A DNA stretch of 64,000 nucleotides, from positions 124,001 to 188,000 of the forward strand of contig NZ_FPAZ01000009.1 of NCBI RefSeq assembly GCF_900116435.1, given 5' to 3'. This document shows positions 56,914 to 64,000 of this stretch, piece by piece. Source of the DNA: Pseudoalteromonas lipolytica (lineage in GTDB: Bacteria > Pseudomonadota > Gammaproteobacteria > Enterobacterales > Alteromonadaceae). Positions within the stretch are counted from its first letter, which is position 1, and each line of letters starts with the position of its first letter. A program made the position numbers and the translations under genes. Below the pieces are notes generated by a model, which did no database searches, was not told the DNA's origin, and saw only the letters and a program-made list of their open reading frames with translations.

Positions 56914-59568
56914 ATGGCGATTAGACACCTGTTTATGCTTTTTACTCTTTTTTGTGTGAGTACTGCATTTGCAATTACACCTAGTAAAGAACAAATAGAA
57001 CAATTTAAAAAGCTACCGAAAAGCCAACAAGTACTTTTAGCTAAGCAGTATGGTATTGACTTAGGCAGTATTTCTAGTTCTGACAATAATACTCAAGCCA
57101 CCAAGCAGCAAGGTGAGTTAGGTTCTTCGATTAATAAGAATCAAAAAACGCAATCTGAAGAAAATTATTTTTCTGATGAGGAAAAGCGTTTCAAACCGAA
57201 AGTAGATAAAGTACAGCCATTTGGCTACGATATTTTTTCTCAACAAACATCATCATTCAATCAAGCCGAGGTAAGCCTAGTACCTGATGACTATTTATTA
57301 GGAATTGGCGATAAGCTTAAAATTACCTTATTTGGTCAACAAAGTAGTGAGCAAATAGTAGAGGTCGATAGTAGTGGTCGTATTGCTATTCCTGAACTAC
57401 AACCAATTGATGTTATTGGGCTGACATTCGCAGATCTAGTTGGTTTATTGAAAGAAAAGGTTTCTAGAGAACTGATAGGGACATCGATCTATGTCTCTAT
57501 CGCAGAGTTAAAAAGTATTAATGTCTTGGTATTAGGAGAAGTTTCTACTCCGGGTAGTTACTCTTTGAACTCACTTTCAACCATTACTCATAGTCTCTAC
57601 AAAAGTGGAGGTTTAACTGATATAGCGTCATTGCGCAACATTCAACTGCGTAGAAAAGGTAAATTGATACAGACATTAGATCTTTATGAATTACTATTGC
57701 AAGGGAATACCGTTGGTAACATTGAGCTAAAATCAGGTGATACCGTTTTTGTTCCTAGCATAACTAACCGTGTGAAAGTTGTTGGTGCTGTTAGAAGACC
57801 AGCCTATTTTGAGTTTAAAGAAAACGAGACTGTCAGTGATGTTTTAGATATGGCTGGTGGTGTAAAAGCCTCAGCATATAAAGATGAAGTGAAAATTGTT
57901 CGGTATTCGAATGAGGCCCGTAAGTTAATTTCAATTTCGCCAACTGAATTGGCAAATTTTAGGCTACATGACGGTGATGAAATATCGGTTCAAGAGTCAA
58001 GTAATGAATTTAGAAATGAAGTGACTCTTATCGGGGCTGTTGTTCGTCCTGGTAAATACAGCTTATCGAAAGCCCCAGACTTATTATCACTTATTGGTAA
58101 TCCTAGAACTAGTTTACTACCACAAGCAGATAAGCATTATGGCTTAATTTTACGTGGTGGAGCGTTTAGTGATATTTCAATTATTCAATTTAGCCTCACT
58201 GAGCTATTAGAAAGCAATATTCCTTTAAAAGCGGGCGATGAAGTTTTTGTATTTAGTCGTTATGAATACAAAGATGAAGAGGATAAAATGCTGGCTTCGC
58301 TAGATTTAACTGAAAAGGAATTAGAGCTTCAGAACAGATCTAAACTTTGGCATTTATATGAGCAACAACTGTTCGAAGCGTTTGTAAATGTTGATGCATT
58401 AGGCCAGCTAAATGGAGAAGAAGAAAGCAAGGCGTTTATAGCTGAAGAAAATATGAAATGGTTGTCACAAATAGGTGGAGTAAGAGAACTTAATGATAAG
58501 GTTTTGAGTCCTTTTTCTCGTGCTAACTTGTTACAAGCAATTTTGAAAAAGTTAAATTATCAAGCATCACCAAGCAAGCCAGTGAAGATTATTACAGTTA
58601 AAGGGAAGGTACGTTACCCTGGAAACTACCCAATTGGCGATAACTTTACTGTCGCCGATGCCGTCAATGCTGCTGGGGGATTAGTTGAATCTGCTTATAT
58701 GGCTCAAGCTGAGTTAACGTCATATAAAAGAGGCGCTGAATTAGATGTTGAACATGCAAGCTTCAATTTACAGACAGAACTAAACGCCCCGACAATCTAT
58801 TTGTCAAGCAAGGATACTTTAAACATTCTTGCAACACCAAAGTGGAGTGAAGAAAATCAAGTTTCACTAAGAGGGGAAGTTAAATTTCCTGGTTTGTATA
58901 CAATAGCCAGAGGTGAATCTTTGATCAGTGTTATTGAAAGGGCTGGTGGATTTACTGAGTTTGCGGCTATCAATGGTGCTGTATTCACTCGTGATGAGAT
59001 TAAAAAGCAAGAGCAGTTGCAAATAAAAAAATTAACAGAGAGTCTACAAAGAGAAATAGCAACAAAGAGTTTACGCCCAGGTGGGAATGATGTTGCTTAC
59101 TCTGAAGTAAAACAGCTATTAGCCGATCTATCAAAGGTTGAAGCTAAAGGTAGACTAGTTATTGATTTACCTAAAATATTGAATGGTGAACAAAACTTGA
59201 TTCTGCAAGATGGTGACGCATTGATTATACCGCCACAAAGAGACTCAATTAGTGTGATAGGTGAAGTTAATTACCCATCATCACATTTATATGAAGGAAC
59301 ACTAGATTTATCTCAATATGTATCAAAAAGTGGCGGCTTTAAAGAGTTTGCTGATGAAGACCGTCTGTATATTATTAAGGCGAATGGCTCTGTAGTTATA
59401 CCTAAATCTAGTTGGTTTGCGGTTGAACGGAACAATTTATTAGAACCTGGCGATACCATTGTTGTACCGCTAGATTCAACATCACTTGACACACTTACAT
59501 TGTGGAGCACAAGCACACAAATTATTTATCAAATTGGTGTTGCTATGGCAGCGATAAGTAGTATTTAA
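56914..59568 (+). CDS. OtnA/WbfF-type polysaccharide export protein with multiple SLBB domains
   Basis: 884 residues. Signal peptide ends STAFA, with no lipobox Cys, so unlike Wza it is not a lipoprotein. A Poly_export domain (about 125-205: YLLGIGDKLKITLFGQQ) is followed by a series of SLBB domains (VLGEVSTPGSYSLNS, VVGAVRRPAYFEF, LIGAVVRPGKYSLS, VKGKVRYPGNYPIGD, LRGEVKFPGLYTIAR, VIGEVNYPSSHLYEG). The length and layout match the OtnA/WbfF exporters of Vibrio capsule and O-antigen loci. The last 25 residues (LTLWSTSTQIIYQIGVAMAA) are an amphipathic or hydrophobic helix that could cross the outer membrane. First gene of an exporter-Wzz-polymerase operon. Confidence 0.9.
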   Translation: MAIRHLFMLFTLFCVSTAFAITPSKEQIEQFKKLPKSQQVLLAKQYGIDLGSISSSDNNTQATKQQGELGSSINKNQKTQSEENYFSDEEKRFKPKVDKVQPFGYDIFSQQTSSFNQAEVSLVPDDYLLGIGDKLKITLFGQQSSEQIVEVDSSGRIAIPELQPIDVIGLTFADLVGLLKEKVSRELIGTSIYVSIAELKSINVLVLGEVSTPGSYSLNSLSTITHSLYKSGGLTDIASLRNIQLRRKGKLIQTLDLYELLLQGNTVGNIELKSGDTVFVPSITNRVKVVGAVRRPAYFEFKENETVSDVLDMAGGVKASAYKDEVKIVRYSNEARKLISISPTELANFRLHDGDEISVQESSNEFRNEVTLIGAVVRPGKYSLSKAPDLLSLIGNPRTSLLPQADKHYGLILRGGAFSDISIIQFSLTELLESNIPLKAGDEVFVFSRYEYKDEEDKMLASLDLTEKELELQNRSKLWHLYEQQLFEAFVNVDALGQLNGEEESKAFIAEENMKWLSQIGGVRELNDKVLSPFSRANLLQAILKKLNYQASPSKPVKIITVKGKVRYPGNYPIGDNFTVADAVNAAGGLVESAYMAQAELTSYKRGAELDVEHASFNLQTELNAPTIYLSSKDTLNILATPKWSEENQVSLRGEVKFPGLYTIARGESLISVIERAGGFTEFAAINGAVFTRDEIKKQEQLQIKKLTESLQREIATKSLRPGGNDVAYSEVKQLLADLSKVEAKGRLVIDLPKILNGEQNLILQDGDALIIPPQRDSISVIGEVNYPSSHLYEGTLDLSQYVSKSGGFKEFADEDRLYIIKANGSVVIPKSSWFAVERNNLLEPGDTIVVPLDSTSLDTLTLWSTSTQIIYQIGVAMAAISSI

Positions 59569-59581
59569 AGGAGCTGCTATT

Positions 59582-60478
59582 ATGGAAAAAGTGATGAATC
59601 AAGATGAAGCCGTTACGCTTGGTGAAGTGATTAGTTATTTATTTAAACGAAAGCTTCTAATCATATTCGTTAGTTTTGCTTTTGTGGCATTAGGTGTTGC
59701 TATCGCAATTTCAAAGCCTAATATTTATCAAGCGCAAGCCGTCCTGTCGCCAGCGTCAAACTCAGGAGAGATGGGGGGAGGCGCAACAAGCCAACTAGGC
59801 GGTTTAGCTGCATTAGCAGGTGTTAGCTTAGGTGGAGCTGCAAACGACAAGTCTTTATTTTATCTAGAGGTTTTTCAAAGTAGAAAGTTTCTTACCATGT
59901 TTATTGAAAAACACTCTCTACAGAAAGAACTGTTTGCTGCACAAGGGTATGATCCAGTTAAAGATCAACTTATCTATGACGAAGAGAAGCTACAAAGACT
60001 TGATGCAAATTCACCTAATCCGGTGACTATTAATTTTATTTATGAAAAATTTATTGATGATAACTTTATATTAGAAGTAAATAAAAAAACGGGGCTAATT
60101 ACACTATCAATTCGTCATTTTTCACCGAAATTTACTAAAAAAGTGACTGAGCTAATAGTTAAAGATATTAATTATGCGATTAGAACAGAAGAAATCTCTG
60201 ATGCGGTTAAAAGTATCAATTACTTAGAGAAAGCATTGGCTAATACAAATGTGTTAGAGACAAAAAAGATGTTCTATCAACTAATTGAACAGCAACATAG
60301 AACAAAAATGCTTGCAACCGTTAAAGAAGAGTTTGCTTTTAAAGTTGTCGATCCTGCAATAGTACCAGAACGCAAGTTTTCACCTAATCGCGCCCTTATT
60401 GTAGTCGTGAGTGGTTTAATCGGTGGAGTATTGATATGCATGATAGTGATTGTTTCTGCATTACGAAATAAAAATTAA
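59582..60478 (+). CDS. Polysaccharide chain-length regulator, Wzz family
   Basis: 298 residues. Two membrane helices (about 26-46 and 273-293) flank a periplasmic domain with a coiled-coil part. The Pro-rich motif before the second helix (VVDPAIVPERKFSPNRAL) is the Wzz signature. It sets polymer length together with Wzy. There is no kinase domain, so it is not a Wzc. GGAG is 9 bases before the ATG, and the gene starts 13 bases after the exporter. Confidence 0.92.
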   Translation: MEKVMNQDEAVTLGEVISYLFKRKLLIIFVSFAFVALGVAIAISKPNIYQAQAVLSPASNSGEMGGGATSQLGGLAALAGVSLGGAANDKSLFYLEVFQSRKFLTMFIEKHSLQKELFAAQGYDPVKDQLIYDEEKLQRLDANSPNPVTINFIYEKFIDDNFILEVNKKTGLITLSIRHFSPKFTKKVTELIVKDINYAIRTEEISDAVKSINYLEKALANTNVLETKKMFYQLIEQQHRTKMLATVKEEFAFKVVDPAIVPERKFSPNRALIVVVSGLIGGVLICMIVIVSALRNKN

Positions 60479-60504
60479 TCTGTAGCTTCGCTGGGGTTAG
60501 TGTC

Positions 60505-61770
60505 TTGAAATTTAATAATTTATTAATTAATAAAATAATTTGGTTATTCATCACATTATTCCCAGTTTTGCCCCACACACTCGGAGCGCCTAATGCGCAG
60601 AAAGTACTCCATATTTTTGCTTTTCTATTCGTTGTAGCAACACTTATAGTTAAACCTGTTAGGTTTGATAAGAGAGTAATTAAATACACAGTTATCATTG
60701 TAGGCTCATTAATTTTATATTATGCGGGCTTATCGCTAATATTCACAGAAAAGCTTACTTTTAAAGACTTACCTGATTATTTAAGACCAATAATCTACCT
60801 ACTCTATATCATGATTCCTTTCTTATACCCTTTAGAATCAGATGATTGGTCAGACTTTTTTTCTTTTTTTAAAAAGCTTTTTATTTTTCAAATCTTAATT
60901 TCAGCATTAGTTTATTTACCTGCTCTGTGGCCATTGGTTGATCTATTTAAAGGGCGTCCAAGCGATGATATGGCTTTACACTTCTATCGATGGTCTGGTA
61001 CATACGGTTACCCTTCTGATTTTTCATTCTATTTATCCATTTTTATATTTTACTATTTTTGTTTTTTTGCAAATCGTATGCGAATTTCAATGAAAGAGTG
61101 GGTGATCATTGCTGCTGCTTTTATCGCTATGTTTTTAAGTTTTAGTCGTGGCGGATTGTTTTCAACATTTGGTATTTTAGGGCTCGCTTTTTGGTTAACT
61201 GGCGCAAGAAAGCGTAAGAGTGCATACGTTTTGATTGCTTCAGTATTCATTATTTTAACTGCTGTCGTTATCACTTTTAGCGAAGAATTTGTTCAAGTAT
61301 CTTATATTTTGGACACATTTGGTGGTGAAGATGGAAATGTTGATGATTCAACAAGCCATAGATTGAAAGAAATGCAGTTAGCTTATGATTATATGGCTGC
61401 AAATCCACCTTTTTCATCAGGCTCAAATCGGGACGAATTAGCAACCCAAATTGAAGTAATTGAATCGTTTTATGGTTTCCATTTAATCAAATGGGGGATT
61501 GTTGGCTTATTGGCAATATTATTGGTCAAGTTAGCTGCCTTGTATATTTGCGTTTATGTGTACAAAGAGTCAAAAAAGGCCCAAAAACCTCTTTTTCCTA
61601 TGGCTTTTTCAGTTGCTTGTTTAATTGCATCCGAAGTGCTTCTATTCGGCCTCTCATCGGCAATAAGTGATCGCTTTAAAACCCTACCTACATTTTATTT
61701 ATTACTTGGATATGTTTTATATGAATATACAATTATGCATAAAAAACATACAGTTGAAAGTTCAAAATAG
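60505..61770 (+). CDS. O-antigen polymerase/ligase-like membrane protein (Wzy)
   Basis: 421 residues, about 11 membrane helices, and a large periplasmic loop near residues 265-325 (SYILDTFGGEDGNVDDSTSHRL). SFSRGGLFSTFGILGLAFWL is typical of the Wzy_C/O-antigen ligase superfamily. It probably polymerises repeat units, with chain length set by the Wzz gene before it. The start is TTG 60505, with only a weak ribosome site (GGGGTT); no early in-frame ATG exists. No flippase or glycosyltransferase genes are next to it. Confidence 0.82.
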   Translation: MKFNNLLINKIIWLFITLFPVLPHTLGAPNAQKVLHIFAFLFVVATLIVKPVRFDKRVIKYTVIIVGSLILYYAGLSLIFTEKLTFKDLPDYLRPIIYLLYIMIPFLYPLESDDWSDFFSFFKKLFIFQILISALVYLPALWPLVDLFKGRPSDDMALHFYRWSGTYGYPSDFSFYLSIFIFYYFCFFANRMRISMKEWVIIAAAFIAMFLSFSRGGLFSTFGILGLAFWLTGARKRKSAYVLIASVFIILTAVVITFSEEFVQVSYILDTFGGEDGNVDDSTSHRLKEMQLAYDYMAANPPFSSGSNRDELATQIEVIESFYGFHLIKWGIVGLLAILLVKLAALYICVYVYKESKKAQKPLFPMAFSVACLIASEVLLFGLSSAISDRFKTLPTFYLLLGYVLYEYTIMHKKHTVESSK

Positions 61771-61998
61771 CTTCATTTTCTGTTCTTTTTTTAGTCTCTC
61801 CTTGGTTGGTTTATAACCAGTTTTTTCTGGTGACTTTTTCACCATTATCCTTAAAATGACAGTGTCCATTAACAACTTGAAAAAGTTGCAATTCATTTAA
61901 CTTATTGTTTTATATGATTTTTTCTGTGTAATATTTGGTTTTTTGTTACTATTCACTTTAAGTTCATAATAAAGGTGAAATTTTTTTTTGCATTTACC

Positions 61999-62027
61999 TT
62001 GAATAAATTTTGTTTACTAATCATACT
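61999..62027 (+). promoter_or_regulatory. Candidate promoter of the S-layer candidate gene
   Basis: TTGAAT, 17 bases, CATACT. It would start RNA near 62034, giving a leader of about 137 bases. Moderate match to sigma-70. Confidence 0.42.
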
Positions 62028-62068
62028 GATTAGGCCTGCAGTTGATGCTACTTTATTAGGAGTGTCGA

Positions 62069-62116
62069 ATGGCTACTTTAAAAATTATTCACTTGTTTGT
62101 TAGTACGTTGGACTAA
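62069..62116 (+). CDS. 15-codon leader ORF before the S-layer candidate gene
   Basis: ATG 62069 is preceded by TTAGGAG at a good distance. It encodes MATLKIIHLFVSTLD and ends at TAA, 54 bases before the next ATG. A well-placed ribosome site argues for translation. It may stabilise or regulate the leader RNA. It shows no run of a single amino acid as in classical attenuators. Confidence 0.45.
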   Translation: MATLKIIHLFVSTLD

Positions 62117-62141
62117 AAGCAAGATTAATCTGAAATTAAAA

Positions 62142-62156
62142 GTGTCCTTCGGATAC
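62142..62156 (+). other. Hairpin directly before the ribosome site
   Basis: GTGTCC pairs with GGATAC (one G-T) across TTC, immediately followed by AAGGAG (62157-62162). Small hairpins of this kind upstream of a ribosome site often protect very abundant mRNAs. Confidence 0.5.
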
Positions 62157-62170
62157 AAGGAGTTCAAAAA

Positions 62171-63949
62171 ATGAAGCGTATTTCTAAGATCGCTCTAATC
62201 CCTGCTGCTATCACAGCAGTTTTAGCTGGTAATGCTTATGCTGGTACAGAAGCCTGCTTTGAGGTTTACAAAGGTGCAGATGCCTTAGCTGTTTCAGCGT
62301 TTGATACTATTTATGAGGGTGCCTCTTGTGGTGCTCGAACAGGAGCAAGCAATACTACGTTAGCGGCAATTGATGAAACAAGCATTGCATATGAATTAAC
62401 AGGTAATTTATCAATCGACTTTGACGCGATTGATGGTGTTGATACAGACCAACACATCGTATACATTCCAACTACTGACATCCCTGGTGGTACTAAACTT
62501 AAAGTAACTCTAACGGGTGCTATGTTCGATGGTAACTCTAACCAAATTCACTTAGTTAAGGACGCAGACGGTTCAGGCGCTAACACTAACTTTGAAGCTG
62601 TTGCTTCATCAGATGGTGCGGTTGATGGACAAAGCACAATTACTTTCTTAACTAAAGCAGGTATCACAATTGGTGCTGGTACTCGTCTAGCTTTCTCTAG
62701 AATCTCAACAGGTGCAGATTCAACAGCAATCGACCCAGTAGGTATTAAGATTTCAAACACTGATTGTACAACTGACTCAACATCGAAGTCTGTTACAATC
62801 GCAGCAATCGAAGCTATCACGGATGGTGGTAACGGTTACAACATCATTGGTGCTGTAGCAAAAGCGCAAAAAATTGCAGATATTTCATCTCAGTTCTACT
62901 CGTTTAATGGCGGCACAACTGCTGCAGTAGATGTAAATGCTGAAAGTTCAAACTCAGAAAACCAAGCTATCGTTGCACGTACAGAGTTTGTATATGATGC
63001 AGACGCAACTAAACGCTTAGTTGCAACTAAAACTCAAGCAATCTACAAAACTGCTTTCTACAACCGTGGCGCGACACTTGATCGTAAGATCACACTAACT
63101 GCAAACGATCACTTAGAAACACAATTCGTTGCTGATTCTGAGCCTGGTTCTACAGTTAAAATGGGTATTTACAACTCACGTCAAGCTTCAGATGGTACTC
63201 TAGCTGACCAAGTAAATGTACAAACAGGTACTACTTTTGGTTCGTTTGGTTTAACTAAAGCAGCTGCTCCTGTTTACAACACAGAAGCACTAGACGTATT
63301 CACTCCTGCAACTTCTCTTGATGGGGAAAGTAATCCAGCAGCAGCAACAAGTAATCTAAATGGTGCAGCATACAACGAACTGTACTATGCAGTTACTAAC
63401 ACATCTACTTCTGGTGTTATGAACTTCAACTACAATGTAAACACATTCTATACATTAGATTTTGGTACAACAGCGTATATCGATCACTGTGAAGCAAGCA
63501 AAAATACACATGACATCGGTGTAAATGGTGCGGTTCTTAAAGTACCTTACGTAGTAAACGCTGATGGTAACTTTGTACGTATCACTAACGAGCATGACGA
63601 ATCAGCTGAAATCACTGTTGATGTATTTGGTGAGTCAGCAGACGGTAACGATGGTACTCGTAAAGTAACTGCTGTTAAGCTTGGTACTGTAGCGGCTAAA
63701 TCTTCAGTGGTTTACTTTGTTCCTAAGCTAATTGAAGAAGCAGTTAGCCAGAAGAGCTATGAAGGTGCTGATGGTGGTTACGCTGAAAGTGCATTAGGTT
63801 CAAATGCTGCATCTAATGAGCGTCGTCATACACTAACATTCACTGTAACAGCTCCTCGTGACCTAGTTCACGGTGTGTCTGTACAACGTGTATTAGGTGG
63901 TAGCGACCGTGTAATGCCTGTACTAGATAAAAACGAATGGAACCAATAA
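62171..63949 (+). CDS. Candidate S-layer / abundant surface protein (Slr4-like)
   Basis: 592 residues. Signal peptide SKIALIPAAITAVLAGNAYA. The mature protein is acidic, rich in Thr, Ala, Ser, Asp and Gly, and poor in Met and His. Only a few Cys are present, as short-range pairs. The predicted structure is nearly all beta. Codon use favours frequent codons (GGT, GCT, ACT, GTA), as in highly expressed genes. A long leader, a strong AAGGAG ribosome site and a strong terminator also point to high expression. Size, composition and place next to a polysaccharide operon resemble the Slr4 S-layer proteins of Pseudoalteromonas; this is from memory without alignment. It carries no SLH domain and no repeat-in-toxin motif, and no type I secretion genes are adjacent. 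Confidence 0.7.
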   Translation: MKRISKIALIPAAITAVLAGNAYAGTEACFEVYKGADALAVSAFDTIYEGASCGARTGASNTTLAAIDETSIAYELTGNLSIDFDAIDGVDTDQHIVYIPTTDIPGGTKLKVTLTGAMFDGNSNQIHLVKDADGSGANTNFEAVASSDGAVDGQSTITFLTKAGITIGAGTRLAFSRISTGADSTAIDPVGIKISNTDCTTDSTSKSVTIAAIEAITDGGNGYNIIGAVAKAQKIADISSQFYSFNGGTTAAVDVNAESSNSENQAIVARTEFVYDADATKRLVATKTQAIYKTAFYNRGATLDRKITLTANDHLETQFVADSEPGSTVKMGIYNSRQASDGTLADQVNVQTGTTFGSFGLTKAAAPVYNTEALDVFTPATSLDGESNPAAATSNLNGAAYNELYYAVTNTSTSGVMNFNYNVNTFYTLDFGTTAYIDHCEASKNTHDIGVNGAVLKVPYVVNADGNFVRITNEHDESAEITVDVFGESADGNDGTRKVTAVKLGTVAAKSSVVYFVPKLIEEAVSQKSYEGADGGYAESALGSNAASNERRHTLTFTVTAPRDLVHGVSVQRVLGGSDRVMPVLDKNEWNQ

Positions 63950-63970
63950 TCTAATTCGTTAGTACGTTAT

Positions 63971-63998
63971 AAAAACCCTCGCCTTGGCGAGGGTTTTT
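63971..63998 (+). terminator. Terminator of the S-layer candidate gene
   Basis: AAAAACCCTCGCC and GGCGAGGGTTTTT form a 13-bp stem with a two-base gap, ending in T. Confidence 0.93.
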
Positions 63999-64000
63999 TA

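Larger units (their letters stand above)
61771..62170 (+). promoter_or_regulatory. Long upstream region of the S-layer candidate gene
   Basis: 400 bases without a large gene. It contains T-rich sequence, an imperfect palindrome AAGGTGAAA...TTTACCTT (61972-62000) with a run of T in its loop, a promoter-like pair, a 15-codon ORF and a hairpin next to the ribosome site. Each of the last three is listed separately. Confidence 0.6.

Overview
The window reads as chromosomal DNA of a marine gammaproteobacterium of the order Alteromonadales, most likely Pseudoalteromonas. The clues are the full iscRSUA-hscBA-fdx operon, the tgt-yajC-secDF operon, a GH20 chitobiase next to a NagP transporter under a shared LacI-type operator, an OtnA/WbfF-type polysaccharide exporter, a candidate S-layer protein resembling the Slr4 family of marine gammaproteobacteria, GTAG-headed REP repeats, and an AT-rich composition. 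The genus is inference from gene content; no search was run.

Layout. 1-3.6 kb: a truncated YbaY/META lipoprotein, a PhnA/YjdM zinc-ribbon protein, an orphan periplasmic solute-binding protein and a divergent EAL-HDOD protein. 3.7-10.7 kb: a PqiA-like membrane protein, then a copper/silver efflux set (a small Met/His/Cys-rich secreted protein, CusC-, CusB- and CusA-like proteins). 10.8-23.7 kb: a phosphate island. ppk-ppx is on the minus strand; pstC-pstA-pstB-phoU and a DUF47-PiT pair are on the plus strand. Both ppk and pstC have a Pho-box promoter of identical geometry. 23.7-29.8 kb: OxyR, an ECF sigma / membrane anti-sigma / secreted coiled-coil triad of unknown function, a tiny membrane protein and a REC-REC-PAS-GGDEF-EAL protein. 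30-35.7 kb: queA, tgt, yajC, secD, secF. 35.7-39.1 kb: an unknown lipoprotein, an EAL-GGDEF protein and another orphan solute-binding protein. 39.1-46.6 kb: suhB, trmJ, and the isc operon behind three IscR-type operators. 46.7-54.6 kb: gabD, then the chitobiase-nagP pair flanked on both sides by large arrays of REP hairpins. 54.8-64 kb: tRNA-His, mscS, a DUF481 outer-membrane protein, a polysaccharide export/chain-length/polymerase trio, and a probable S-layer gene with a long leader that contains a 15-codon ORF.

How the parts work together. Phosphate uptake (Pst, PiT), its signalling protein (PhoU) and polyphosphate storage (Ppk/Ppx) sit side by side and two of these operons appear to be directly PhoB-controlled. 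Chitin-sugar use (chitobiase plus GlcNAc permease) is tied together by matching operators. The last 8 kb looks devoted to the cell surface: a polysaccharide pathway next to an abundant secreted coat protein. Four genes encode c-di-GMP-type or adjacent sensory proteins, and two of these lie beside orphan periplasmic binding proteins.

Starts were moved from the longest ORF to internal ATGs wherever a Shine-Dalgarno sequence, signal peptide, promoter or family alignment favoured this. Domain calls rest on reading motifs by eye; no database search was made.
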